Source of the DNA: Rhytidiadelphus loreus
Taxonomy: Eukaryota; Streptophyta; Bryopsida; Hypnales; Hylocomiaceae
Assembly: GCA_947034895.1 (NCBI GenBank)
Contig: OX344761.1
Span: 75,453,839-75,517,838, forward strand
DNA: 64,000 bases
Direction: 5' to 3'
Positions 12,573-24,611 of this stretch are shown here, piece by piece. A program made the translations under genes and the position numbers. Position 1 is the stretch's first letter. Each line of letters begins with the position of its first letter. Below the pieces are notes generated by a model. The model was not told the DNA's origin. It saw nothing but the letters and a program-made list of their open reading frames with translations, and searched no databases.

Positions 12573-12944
12573 AATGTTCAAAACTTACAAAGCCCAATTT
12601 CAGAGACTTCTAAATCAAAATCATATATTCATATATGGCTTTCAACTTTGGGGATTATTTTAACAAACTTGTTGAGAGTATGTATAAAAAATATTTAGGC
12701 CAATTAGACCTATCTATCATGGTTGTCTGGAATTATTTGGAACTTAAAAAAACATCATTTCAAGGCATAATTTTCTTACCCATAGCCTGAATTAGTTTAA
12801 ATTTTTACTATAAGACATCAAGCTAGTAGCTAAACACACATCTAATAAAAAAATTCATTTAAGAATCCAAAAAATATTGCATTGGGAAGAGCTTGTCCCA
12901 ATGTAGAAAATGGTTTACAATCATGCATAAGGGCTTAAGGATTA
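12573..12944. repeat. Half copy of the 25.2-25.9 kb foldback family
   Basis: The sequence from 'atgttcaaaacttacaaagc' (12573) to 'gggcttaaggattaa' parallels the right arm of the foldback at 25582-25930, including the 'catcaagctagtag' and 'gggaagagcttgtcc' landmarks. The left arm is absent. Confidence 0.7.
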
Positions 12945-12949
12945 ACCCT

Positions 12950-14204
12950 CAAATGATCCCATTTCTAAAATTACACTAGAGAGACATCGCAGGGGGCTAT
13001 AGTCAAATTGATGGTTAAAATTCTCATCTATGAAAACTTAAATATTTCATCCATTTGTATTAAAAAAATTATCATATTAAAATTTTGATAAATAAATAAA
13101 TTCAGAAATTTTTATTTAATTTAAAAGAACGTAGCAATTTCATCCACTTAAAAAATACATAATACATATAAGTATTTTTTTCCACAATCAAATGCTTTCT
13201 TTTACATGTACACACTCATGGGAAGGGCGAGATGCCTCTCTATTTCTCAAGCAAGGGGAGGAGTAGCATTACATTCATGCACCCTGCTCATCACATTGAA
13301 CATCCATTTGTCCACTTAGCTATTGATGAATGTAGAATATTCCATGCCATTTACTGTAGAGCCAAGGCAGTGACAATGCATACTACTAAATCGTCACTTT
13401 AAGGGTTGTTGGGCCTTTTTGATGGTTTTTAAATGCCCAAAAATATTTTCCCATATTTTTCACTTGAAGAAGAATTGATGCGGTGTCGTGATGTGGGCCG
13501 TCTAGTATTTGAAGTTGACATCTTTGTTAGTTTCAAAAATGTTGTTAGTGTTGAGCATTAATAGTGTTTAGTGTTGTTAGTTGTTAGTATTGGATGATGA
13601 AAGTTGTTAAAAGAAGGAGCTTGTTGTTGTTGTTGACCTTGTAGTTGCCGGTTGATAACTGGTTTGGTTGTAGTTGATATTAGGGTCAGTGCAGTTAGGG
13701 TTAGGGCTAGCTGACGGCTAGCCGCCTTTGGGGTTTGGATGTCTACTTGAGGCAAGGGCTGGTTTCTTGTCTCTCTCTCTCTTGTTTTTAGTGTGTTGGA
13801 AGGTGTGGGAGCCATTTGGGGTGTAGGTTGTGTACTTCTTGAAGTTTAATATTGAAGGGAACATTGATTTGAGGAAGTTTTGTGTGGTATTTTGCAAAAG
13901 TGTTGGTTGAATGCAAAATTTTAGATCTGAGTTTTTGAAGAGTTGATGCACAATGAGGCCAAGTTTCAAATCTAGATCTATTATGAAGAAAAAGTTATGA
14001 AGGTTTGAAGTGGAGATGTTTGGATTCCAAGGCAATCAAGGAGGGTGTATTGAGGAGCATCATTCTTATTGACATTTTATGTTACGGCAAAGAAACTTGG
14101 AGGGTACTTTCCTTATCTTATCTACTTTCTTGTGTCAAAGTTTTAGCTTCAATGGACTTAAGATCTATGAGTTATGCATCAAATACAACCGGGGTGTGAA
14201 GGTA
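12950..14204. other. Spacer, no gene seen
   Basis: No recognisable gene. Around 13690-13730 a short 'ttagggttaggg' stretch and a small GGCTAGC inverted repeat occur; neither is long enough to call. Confidence 0.45.
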
Positions 14205-14756
14205 GAGAAGGTTTGGAAGTCAGTATTAGTAAAATGTCCACCAAAGTTGGACAGTACCTTAGATTAAAATGAAAATTGGTATGTGAGTACTTGGGTAAGT
14301 GATCTACACTATGGCAAAGTTTCAAGTTGTTTGGAACTACTTTCCATATTTTATAGTAGATCAAAGATAGATGTGGTAGTTTTAGGGTATATTGAGAAGG
14401 TTTGGAAGTCAGTATTAGTAAAATGTCCACCAAAGTTGGACAGTACCTTAGATTAAAATGAAAATTGGTATGTGAGTACTTGGGTAAGTGATCTACACTA
14501 TGGCAAAGTTTCAAGTTGTTTGGAACTACTTTCCATATTTTATAGTAGATCAAAGATAGATGTGGTAGTTTTAGGGTATATTGAGAAGGTTTGGAAGTCA
14601 GTATTAGTAAAATGTCCACCAAAGTTGGACAGTACCTTAGATTAAGATGAAAATTGGTATGTGAGTACTTGAGTAGGTGGTCTACATTGTGGCAAAGTTT
14701 CAAGTTTTTTGGAACTACTGTCCATATTTTATAGTAGATCAAAGGTAGGTATGGCA
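14205..14756. repeat. Three-copy tandem repeat, 189-bp period
   Basis: Units start with GAGAAGGTTTGGAAGTCAGT at 14205, 14394 and 14583. The first two are nearly identical over their full length; the third carries scattered substitutions. Because 189 is divisible by three, the - strand stays open across all copies (14179-14757) and yields a repetitive 192-codon frame, which is a by-product of the repeat rather than evidence for a gene. Confidence 0.95.
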
Positions 14757-14759
14757 ATT

Positions 14760-15536
14760 TCTAGGGATTTGAGGGAATTGTAGGATAGGGATTTGGGAAA
14801 AAGGGAGTTTGAGGGTAGATTTATGGATATTTAGAGTGTTTTGGGATATCATAGTTATATACAAACACTACCATAGCAAAGGCCCAATGCTATTCCAAAC
14901 ACATTCGCAAATCTTTGTGACAACGGAATCGAAGACAAGTGGTTTCATATTTTTTGGAGCATTTAATGAATTACTTATGAATTTCCAAAGAATTCTGCCG
15001 TGGGCACCTATTCTTGATCATAGGCCTTGCAAAACCTACACACGCATAGTTTGAAAAAAAGATATGGCTTGACAAAAAACAAGCACTACGACATTCAAAA
15101 AGTAGTACACAGGGTTCCTAAATGCAACCATTACTAAACTTAAGCATGCCCTAAATTTTTTTACCATTTTGTAAGAAGGCAATTGGGTAATCAATTCTCA
15201 TTTAAAAAAAATTAAGTCGACACACCCTGGCTTTGAAATGGACCTTCCTTTGCTCTTATTCCATCCATTAACAAATCTTAATTATGATCTCACATTGTTG
15301 GCAATCCATTTCAGAAACACTTACTGTCCATTTCAAAGCTCCCTATAGGACTGTTTGAAGAAGAGGGTTGCAATAAGAGCCCCCCTCCTATAATACGACG
15401 CAGTGTTCAAGGAATTCTCATCCTCATGATCCAAGACTTTTGTTTTCTTTGGTGGATCCCTTCTTGTTGCTAGTTGAAAGTTCACTCCTTCTTTCTCTTT
15501 TTTCTTTGAAAGTGACCATGTTCAAATAAAGAGAGA
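14760..15536. other. Spacer, no gene seen
   Basis: No recognisable coding or repeat structure. Confidence 0.4.
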
Positions 15537-15537
15537 C

Positions 15538-15792
15538 ATTAGATGGGATTTGGCCCATCTGGAGGGCCATGAGTTCCCGACTGCAGGGAACGCGCTGCAC
15601 TCCGCCAGCGCAGCAGTCTGACGTGGCCAAGCAATTGCCACGTCATTGGAAAAAAAAATTACTTTCATTTTTTCATTTCAGAAGCAATTTTTTTTTTTGG
15701 TAATATAGCACCTGACGCTCCCTCGCTGCATTGGGAACACATTCGAGAACGGGCCTGAAACAGCCCTCCAGTGCAGCTGAAAAACATCTAAT
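15538..15792. mobile_element. Foldback/MITE-like element, ATTAGATG termini
   Basis: The ends are imperfect long inverted repeats beginning ATTAGATG at 15538 and ending CATCTAAT at about 15792. 'ctggagggc' and 'cccgactgcaggga'-like segments are shared between the arms (roughly 70-75% by eye over about 70 bp). No clear target duplication, so the superfamily is unknown. Confidence 0.5.
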
Positions 15793-16215
15793 GATTTCTT
15801 TTTTTTGAGGCCTACTAGAGGTGGACGCTGAACCCAGATTCCAATGTCCCGGGGGAGGTCATTGAGCCAGGGGTGGAGTTTCCGACACCGGGAGGTAATA
15901 ACATACTGTCCCCAGACCATAAAACTTGCTTGTGACATCACTCAAGCTCCCTCCGTCCCTCTTCCCTTTCTCCTTAACCCACTCAAATTCAAATAGAGTA
16001 ATAAGACTGATTCCAACAGATTATGAAATAATTATTGAAAGAGGGCACCCCTTAAAACAGGATTTTCCTATGATTTTACATCCAATTCTACCGTATTACT
16101 TTCATCAATTACCTTACTCCACTCGTGGTTTCACTTGCCCTTCAACTTTGTTTTTTCCCTCCTTGAAAATGGACCATGTCAATTAGACTGAAAACCCCAG
16201 TGGAATTCCGGCTCA

Positions 16216-16646
16216 GAGCATCCCCACCCGTCTTGCAAAACGGATGATCGGTGGGGAGGAAGCTGCATATCTGCCCCACCCGTCTTGCAAAACGGATGAC
16301 CGGGGCAGTTCAGCGGCTGGCAAATATTCAGAAGCTGGCAAATGAACCGATTTTGCAGGTTGCAAGCTGGAGGTTGGAGCGGCCTGCATAACAACAAGCG
16401 ACAAGCTTGAACACCTTTCCGCAACTTTCGGCACCGAATTGTTTTACTTGTTTTTGCATTTTTCACCGCAGCGGCGAATGGTTTTTATACTATTGTACAT
16501 GTTTGTTACCATGTTTGTTACCATGCTCCACCTCTTAACAGGCTTGCGGGTGGGTCGCAGCTCACCACCCGGCTTGCAAACGGGATGGTTCTGCAAAATG
16601 CAGGCCAACTCACCACCCCCTTTTTGCAAGACGGGTGGTGATGCTC
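16216..16646. mobile_element. MITE with GAGCATC termini, 431 bp
   Basis: Inverted ends: left GAGCATCCCCACCCGTCTTG, right (reverse-complemented) GAGCATCACCACCCGTCTTG. TCA flanks both sides (16213-16215 and 16647-16649), consistent with a 3-bp target duplication as in PIF/Harbinger. The CCACCCGTCTTGCAAAACGG segment is repeated internally near 16274, and related CACCCGGCTTGCAAAC lies near the right end. Non-coding. Confidence 0.82.
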
Positions 16647-16650
16647 TCAG

Positions 16651-16740
16651 GTTGCTTGCAGCTGGGCCTTGTATTCTATTCTTCTTTTGCAGTAAAGGAT
16701 CCTTTTATTTGTGTCAAAAAAAAAGAAAAAGAAAACAGAA
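16651..16740 (+). mobile_element. Short retroposon 3' end with A-rich tail
   Basis: About 55 bp (around 'gggccttgtattctattc' to 'tttatttgtgtc') followed by an A/G-rich tail matches the poly(A)-tailed insertion at 38946-39022 almost exactly. This marks a shared SINE or LINE 3' end. No clean target duplication is seen here; the adjoining MITE at 16216-16646 may have disrupted it. Confidence 0.7.
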
Positions 16741-16749
16741 AACAGAACC

Positions 16750-18476
16750 AGTGGAGTGAGTCAACGCCCCTGTCTTTGCCCACTTGCACTTCCCTTTAAT
16801 TTCGGTTAAATAGATATTTTCAGCTTAGTTCCTGAAATAGGTGCCACTCAACTGACTGAATAGATGAGATTAGATATTTTTCACTCGCAGCCCTGCTTCC
16901 CTTTAGTGTTATAAATAGGTCTATCCACCTACTCCAAGATGCTCGGCTTTAGGGCACAAGTCTCTCGTTGGAGGAGCAGATGAATGTGGGATACACGGTA
17001 ACACGGTAACACGGGGGGCATGGAAATGTTTTCCTCGTTTGTAAATGACAGACAAGCCAGCTCGGCAGGTGCACAAGATTTCTTTTTTTTAAGTCGACTC
17101 AAGTCTATTTTAAAAAGGGCATAAGGATTATTCTAAACCTAAGATTTTATTACAATAGGTGCACCGCACCAATCAGAGCATTAGGACTTGCTGTCACGTT
17201 TTATTTATTTATAAATAATAATAAACAATAAAAAAAAATAGAGAGGAAATACAATCCCGTTCCCTAGGGGTTCATGTTATGTACTTATTCCAACTAGACT
17301 ATTGATGAAATTTAGTGTTCATCCCTAAGGCTTGAGGAGTCTACTTCGTACTTTTTGAGGACTCGGGAAGGTTTTTCATGTTTTTTAAAATTTTGGAAAA
17401 AAATTCTTAGGATAGTTTCTACTCATCATACTCTATGTGAATGAGGTTTTGTTGCATGTCATTTTGATAAGTAGTGCAAAACTTTAAATGGCTTCTATTG
17501 ATTTCAATGTCAAAGTGGATAGCTAAAAATATTTTATAAAGATAGAATAATTAATTGTATTTAGTTGGATAGATTGATACCTAAACTGTCATAATTTTTC
17601 ACCAACAATGCTTGTAGAAATATTTTCTTTAAATAGTATTGATATCCATGTACTTGGCAAGAATCTTCATCGAGAATAGAAACTTATAGCATTTTCAAAT
17701 CAATTAGTGTTGTAACACTAAATTTCATTAATAATGCAGTGTCAATCAAAGCATAAGGTCCTTGGATAATAATTTTCATAGGAGGGTTTAGTACAAAATA
17801 TAGAAATGAGTATAAAAACAACTTAATTCTTTTAGGAGATGAAATCAAAATTGTTGATTTGTAAAAGATCAAGCGACATTTTGATCAAAAATTGGTGAAA
17901 AGTGTCATTTTTTAGGGCAATGAGAAATAATGAAAAAGAAGATTTTTTTTTTTGAAATTCAACCACACAAAATTGTACTAAACCATTGTGGGAATGTGTG
18001 GGAATGTGTGAAAAATGTTTTAGAGACTTTGATTGAACAAATTGAAAGATTATATCATTCGAAGTTAGATCATTTTTTTTCTAACTTTACTAACTATAAG
18101 TCAGCAAACTTGAATTTCCAAGGTGCAATCAACCATCAACCTACAATTGTTGCCTGACTTTGGATAACGTTTTTCGGGCAAAATGAGACTTCTTTTTTCA
18201 AATTTTTTTAATATGCAATTTAGATTCCATTGCACATTCCATCTTTTCATTTTATATTCAAAGCTATAATTGGTACCACAAAAAAATACTATAAAGAAAT
18301 AAATGTAAAGTGTTTAGTATATGATTAGTGTTATAAAGATTACTATTTGGAAAAAGTATTGATCTTGCACTGTTAAGTTTTACGCCCCTTCTACAAATCA
18401 ATTAAAATTGAAAATTTGACCAATTACAAATTATTCAAGGGCTAAAATTTGAAATTGCGTTTAAAAAAATTTGAAG
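16750..18476. other. AT-rich spacer, no gene seen
   Basis: No recognisable gene or element. Short open frames have no family resemblance. Confidence 0.45.
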
Positions 18477-18480
18477 TTAA

Positions 18481-19403
18481 CCCCTAAAGGACCAGGGCCG
18501 TTCTTCTGTCAAAAACTACTCAAAACTGCCATTTTTGCTGCATTCATCCAAAAAAACAAAAAAATACCTTTTTTAGAATCTAACCGTAGGATCTTGTACT
18601 TTACTAGTCTAGTATCATGTGGTAAAAATTTCATGGAGTTTGACCGTACAGATTGGAAGATATTAGCATTCAAAGTTGAAAAAAGAAAGTTTTTTTGAAC
18701 ACAAGCCTGCAATTTCAGATGACTTTGAATGCCATTTGGGGAAAAAAATTACACCATGGACCTTGAATTAAAAAAAATTTGTGTTGAAGAATTGAGTTGA
18801 AAGTCTAGAAAAAAAAATTAAAAAAAAACACGATTGATTTTCATTCTTTAAAAAATTGTTCAGTAGAAGTAGGTCCAAGATTGAAAGAAAAACTAAATCT
18901 TTAATAGCTCTAAAATGGGATTGAAACACAATAATCCCAACGGTGAGATCGTTCTAAATAGAAAATTTAACCTTTTCAAACAATTTTTTTTGAAAAATTG
19001 TGAAAATTGCATTCAGAACTGAATCCTATAAGTTATTTTTTCAAGAAGATGCTCAAATTGCCCGAAAAACAAGATTGTTCATAACTTTCACATTACTAAT
19101 CCAAATGGAATGAATCAAAGCTTCACATGTAGACAAAAATATAATCTTTAAGAAGAAAAAAATTTAAAAATTAATTTCAAATTTTTGTAGATTTATTTTT
19201 CTGCCCGATGACGTGTAAATTATGTTTAAGATGCCATAACTTTTGCTCTCAGGCACCAATTGAAATAAAATTTATATTCCCATGAAGCTCATAAGTTTTC
19301 CTATCTTATGAGAAATTTTCAAGAAAATTCACTGAAAATTGAGATCATAGGAACTTGCCCAAAATCCATTTTGTCCCCCAAGGGGACAATGGTCCTTTAG
19401 GGG
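18481..19403. mobile_element. piggyBac-type MITE, 923 bp
   Basis: Terminal inverted repeat CCCCTAAAGGACCA at the left and TGGTCCTTTAGGGG at the right, each abutted by TTAA (18477-18480 and 19404-19407). The interior is AT-rich and non-coding. An inverted partial copy occurs at about 32170-32640. Only about 180 bp separates it from the full piggyBac element at 19582. The TIRs are not the same (CCCCTAAAGGACCA versus CCCTAAACCGCCCA), so mobilisation by that particular transposase is uncertain. Confidence 0.9.
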
Positions 19404-19581
19404 TTAAATTCTTCAAAATTCATGTGAAGAAAATCTACAAATAGTTTTGAAATTTTCACCATTCAAATACTTTCTACTCTTGGTGTTTAACATTGTCTCT
19501 TTTTATGTAAACTTTAAAAAAATGATGGTACTTGTATTTTAAAACACATGTTTATTTTGTCCAAAACCCTTGGACCTTTAA

Positions 19582-22500
19582 CCCTAAACCGCCCAAGGGG
19601 ACAGATTCTGGCCTCTGCGAGTTTGCATTCTCCAAAAACACAACTACAGTGAATCGCCCCAGCATGCCCAAATGCGACAAAGTGTTCAAGGTTAAATTTG
19701 GAGTTGTGACGAACTGTACTTGCACAGATCTCGGTGCAAGAATGTGTAGAATTCTTATCGTAATGCAAAATACTAAAATCCAGGATGCGGCAGTTAGCCT
19801 GCAGTTCACAAAGTTGACCGGTGCTTGCCGGTCATAGACCATTGGCCTTGGATCCAAAGTTGGAAGAGCCAACAGAGTCGTTGTCCCGACTGCTTAGGGT
19901 TTTGCAGAAGTGAGCCGTTGCTGGTGAATGTGGTGTACCCGATTGCGGTGGAGAGTGGTGACCGGGACTTGTGGATTGTTGCGGTTTGTAGAGGACAACA
20001 ACGTACTTTTTCCCACACGAATTTGGAGTCGAATCCGAGGCTCTTTCTGTACAGCAGGGAGGCAAGATGAAGGAGAGGAGTGGGGAGTGGGAGGAGGCTC
20101 ATCATTTTCTGAAATGCTTTGAGGAAGAGGCCATTTGGGAGGCGCACAAGTGGAAGCAAGCACGGCGGCCCACTACTTTCACTGAAGAATACCTGAAGAT
20201 GACAACGGCGTTGAAGAATGGACGCGCTACAAAGCAGGAAATCGTCGAGGTGCAAGATGCCATGTTTGAGTGGGCGCTGGAGAAAGGTGTTTCCAAGGTT
20301 ACCGCTCGGAAGGTTGCCAATTGCTTGGAGGAGGATTTCCTCTTATCCCTGCCCAAACCACGGAAGAAGCATCACTGGTGTCGAAATCCGTCGAATCGCA
20401 ATTGGAGGTACCTCTGTAGGCGGCAGATTGGAAGGCTGCTGGGGTGGACCGAAAAGTATTCCGAAGGAGATCAACGAGGAATTCCCCTTTTCCTCAACTT
20501 GTTTTTGCGGACAAAACAGTGGCCAAATTTGGAACATCATGAAGAGGGAGGCCCGAGCGAAGGCAGCTGCCAATCAGGAGGCAACACTACTTGCACAACG
20601 ACGTCCGATTCCGCTGTCAACAATCCCAGCATCTCCAAACAGGTCCGAAGCGGATACCACGAACATCCTCGAGATACGGACAATGACCTCGCCAATCCAC
20701 AACAGCGGGCTCGGCGACTGTAACTCCCTCGCGACGTTGCAAAACATGGTGGGTCACGTTGGCCCACGGCGGGGAGGAGGGAGGAGGCAGGGACAACATT
20801 GCAGGGGACGAGGGACGGGGGTGAATGGAGCCCAGACACTTGTCACCACAACACAACTTGGGTCGATAGATGCGGCAATTGGTGCGATTGTTGGGAGTTC
20901 CGAATTGGCAGCTGAGCTACCAAATCCGTCGAATTCGGATTTGAGGACGGGGGTACTTGAGCCAGGGGAATCCCCTACGACGGGCAAAGGGCGAGGCCGC
21001 GGTCGCGGAAGTCGGCCCAAACCTCCGAGGATGCCGAGAGGGTGGGCACCGCCGGCAATTGTACCCACCCAAGCATCACCACCTGTCTTGCGGTCATCAA
21101 TAAGGGGGCGCGTGGCGCGAGAAAATTGTCCTGCATGTGGATTGATTCACGAATTGGGGGATGTCAATAATCCATGTTTATTGTGGGAGCAATATTATTC
21201 TCGCTCACCCTCACAGTCTCCAGGATCAGGTACTGGTCATCGCCGAAGCCGTCCTAGGCGAGGTGGCCCTTCGGAAAATGGTCGTGGAGGACGAATGGAA
21301 GGAGTACACCGCAGCCCCCAGCAGCTGTTGTCGTCGTCCCAGAGAAGGGATCCGGAAACTTCCAATGCGCAATCAATCCGAAGTCCACCGAGGCGCGCCA
21401 TCAACTTGCAAGCTGCTTTCGACAATGTGGCGGATTCGCTGACAAATGTCGGCTTTGTCACTAATCTCAGTGGGGTCGAAATTGCACCTGCTCGAATCCA
21501 GTGGGGCCAGCCATCAACGAATTACGAGACGGAGCTGGTGGTTCCAAGTGCAGGAATTTGGGTACTCACGGAACAACGTTAGGAGCAGATTATTCCCACC
21601 AGTGCCAGGGAAGGCTCAATCGGGCATCTTCAAAACCAAATTGCATTGGTCGCTTCTGAATTTGATGACAGAGATTCAAGGAGCCCAAGTGGTGATGTGC
21701 TGGACACACCACCCCAGACACTAGACGGAGGTTCACAAGGAGGTCTTCTAGATGGAAGCAACGGGTGGACTACGGATTCACGAGATACGAATTGGGCGCC
21801 GGATTACTCTGACTTTGCAGGTAATAATTCTTCTGACGAGAATAATTCCGATTGGATCCTGCTTGATGATGAAGAATTGTCTGATAGCGATAGTGAATGT
21901 TTCGATGTTGAGAGATACCGAGAATACACATATGTGGATATGATCCAAGCCGCTGATGTTGAAAGAATACGACACCTGTACCGAGATTTCCAGTGGGACC
22001 AGACTCGCCCTCAGCTCATTGGCGATCGCCAAACATTCAGAGGACCATTTCCTGGCCCTACGCAAAGGCACACACAGAATAAGCCAACAGTGAGGTCTTT
22101 TTTTGACCGGTGGTGGGATGACGCAAGCATTGATCGTATTGTGGCGGAGACGAATTCATATGCAAGTCAGCTGTGCACCAATGTGACGGACCCAAGGCGT
22201 CGAGGGAAACCAGTGGGGTCCAATGGTGGTCCCGGATGGATTCCCACCACTTGCACAGAGATACGAGCGTTCTTTGGAGTCATTGTACTTATGGGCTTGA
22301 AATCCTCGCCTTCAATTCGAGACTATTGGAGGGAGGACATTTTTTGGCGTTGCGGGGTAATTCCGAAGGTCTTCTCACGAAACCGTTTTGAGAGCCTTCT
22401 ACGTTGCATCCACTGCGTGGATAATAGCACCGCATGTCATGACAAAGCAGACCCGCAATATGACAAACTGTACAAGGTTCGATGGCTACTAGAGCACTTC

Positions 22501-24607
22501 GTAGCAGTGTCTCAGCAACTTTTCAATCCTAGGAAGTGGTTGACATGTGACGAGATTATGATCGCGTACAGGGGCTTCCGTTCGCCGTGTCGATAGTACA
22601 TGCCGGCCAAACCAACGCGGTACGGTTTCAAATTTTGGGCGGCCGTGTGCTCGGAATCCGGTTTCATTTGGAACGTGATTCCTTATGTAGGGAAGCTGGA
22701 TGGGGTGAGCGAAGCTGGCTTGGGTGAACGTGTTGTGCACGAGTTGACAGCAGGCTTGCAGCATCTTAGCCACGTTGTGTGCGTGGACAATTATTTTTGC
22801 TCCCCTTCTTTGTTTGATGGCTTATTGCGTAGGGGAATATTTGCTATAGGCACAGTAAAGACACGTCGTGTAGGATTCCCAACAGAGCTCACGGGATTCA
22901 AGAAAGGTGATCACCCACGCTCCACTCTCTTTTGGGCAACTCATGTCAGTGGTCAAATGGCAGCCTCAGTTTGGTATGACTCGAAACCTATTGCGTTTCT
23001 TAGCACATCAGCAAATCCGACAGGGCCTGCTGTTGCTCACCGTTGGTTGAAAGGGAAGCGCGAAGAAGTTCCTACCAACCCGCAGCAGGTGGTGTACCAG
23101 CGTTTCATGGGTGGGGTAGATCTAGTTGATCAGATGCGCGGAGATTATACTACCCAATTCCATAGCAATAAATGGTGGCATAAGTATTTGATGTTCATAG
23201 TAGACTTGATTCTTCACAATTCGTGGATCTGCTATCACCACGACCGTCGTACAAGAGGTGCCAAGAGAGTGCGGAGAGTGAATTTCATGTACGATGTTGC
23301 ATTTGAACTCATTATGCCAAGGGTGAATCAGCCACAAACCAGCTCAAGGTGGAATCGGAACTCATCCTCTCTACACTACGTGCAAACCCACACCCAACTA
23401 CAGCGGAGGTGTTGGGTGTGTAAGCGAAAGCAGGCTAGTTTTTGCCTAGCGTGCGGATTCATCTTTCAATGCCAAGATCCTTGCTTTGCCAAGGTTCATT
23501 CATCGAAGAAATGGGCGTTGCGGGCTTCAGAATCGGCAGGACGTTTTCCCGCAACGTAATTCACAACGTGTGTGTTCTTGTGTTGTTTGTAGTGTGGATA
23601 TTGGCGACGAGCCCAATCCCAGAGCCCGGGTCGCTTAGTCGAAGTGGGAGGCACGCGCGTGTGAGGACGCCTCACTTTGAGCCGCGTTATCAGTGTGATT
23701 TCTGGGCCGCTTCCCCTCCTCGAAGCCCGACGTTGGATTGACGTGGTTGCGTGACTTCGTTGCCACAGTGCTTCGTCTCCCGCCGAACTACTTCGACAGT
23801 CATAGTTCTGTCGCCATTTTGGTCATGTCAGTGGAATTTTAGAGCTGTTAGGAATTCTAGTAGAGGTTCACTATGCACGTTGGCCTTGACCTCTGCAAAC
23901 TACTTGCGTATCACAATTCTTTCCAGACGAGAGCACAATTTTGTGAACATTGGTTGTGAATGAACACCTTGTGCAATTTTGAACGCAATTTTGTGGAACT
24001 CAATTTCTGCCTTTGAAATCTTCCAGCGTACTTGTTTTTCAGTCTTGTCTGTTTGGTAATTGCTGTTGTGTATGGAAATTTTTCAAGAATTGAATCTTGA
24101 AAGAATTTTGCGTTCTGCGTGCAACAGCCTTGTCGTTGCTCCAATTCTCATCGGACATCGGCAGTACCCGTCACGGTGCCCTCCTTCCCGGTTTGGGCCG
24201 GTCAACCGCAGACAGTAGCTTGCATTCGAAGTCTTCCCATCTATCCATTTCAAAATCATAAGCGCCAATTTTTTGTGCATATACTCGCTTCTCTTGAGTC
24301 GTCCAACTCTTTGGGCGATGGGCAGTACTAACTCTTCACAGTTGTCCACAATCAGCGAAAATCATTTCATAGAACTCAGAAACTACGGTCCATTGGACCT
24401 CTGTGCGCTTTGAGAAGTGGTCAAATTCTCCTACCAATTCCGCTCAATTCCCAATTCAAAATCGGCCCCAGCATCACCCCGCCCTTCACAGTCAAACCCA
24501 ACAACGAATTCCAGAAATTTGCTGAAGATTGCTTTGGAGCTGCGATTGCCAACTCAACCGCACAGGGAACGTGTCGTTCAAAGAACTAGGGTCTGGGCGG
24601 TTAAGGG
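19582..24607 (+). mobile_element. piggyBac element, 5.0 kb, complete ends
   Basis: TTAA flanks both ends (19578-19581 and 24608-24611). The ends are 14-bp inverted repeats with one mismatch: CCCTAAACCGCCCA at the left and, reverse-complemented, CCCTTAACCGCCCA at the right. Inside lies one long + strand transposase gene (about 20067-23559), preceded by about 0.5 kb and followed by about 1 kb of non-coding sequence. GC content and codon use are clearly higher than in the flanks. Ends and catalytic residues are preserved, while the gene carries two in-frame stops, so the copy looks recently inserted and recently inactivated. PiggyBac is common in animals and scarce in land plants. Confidence 0.93.
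20067..23559 (+). pseudogene. piggyBac-family transposase (DDE_Tnp_1_7), two in-frame TAG stops
   Basis: The catalytic core lies between about 21900 and 23370. The three acidic residues expected of piggyBac enzymes are present: Asp at 22549-22551 (CDEIMIAYRG), 22786-22788 (CVDNYFC) and 23119-23121 (GVDLVDQM). A cysteine-rich C-terminus (23408-23500; CWVCKRK, CLACGF, CQDPCF) fits the family's zinc-binding domain. The reading frame is open from 20520 to 23559 except for TAG at 21580-21582 and 22594-22596. The second falls just before YMPAKP, where relatives usually carry Gln, so CAG to TAG is likely. The 5' part appears to lie in another frame from 20067 to 20407, joined by a predicted 112-bp intron (20408-20519, GT...AG, C/T-rich before the acceptor) that restores the downstream frame exactly. 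The N-terminal extension before the core is unusually long (about 600 codons), with an Arg/Gly-rich stretch and a CPACGLIH motif. A frameshift instead of an intron remains possible. Confidence 0.9.
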
Positions 24608-24611
24608 TTAA

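Noticed and set aside
13680..13740. Interstitial plant telomere repeat (TTAGGG-like)
   Set aside because: Only about two imperfect units; not above chance in T/G-rich sequence.
14179..14757. 192-codon - strand frame with internal repeats
   Set aside because: By-product of the 189-bp tandem repeat, also divisible by three.
21580..22596. TAG read as glutamine (altered genetic code)
   Set aside because: The glyoxalase II gene in the same window ends in TAG exactly where family proteins end, so TAG is a stop here.
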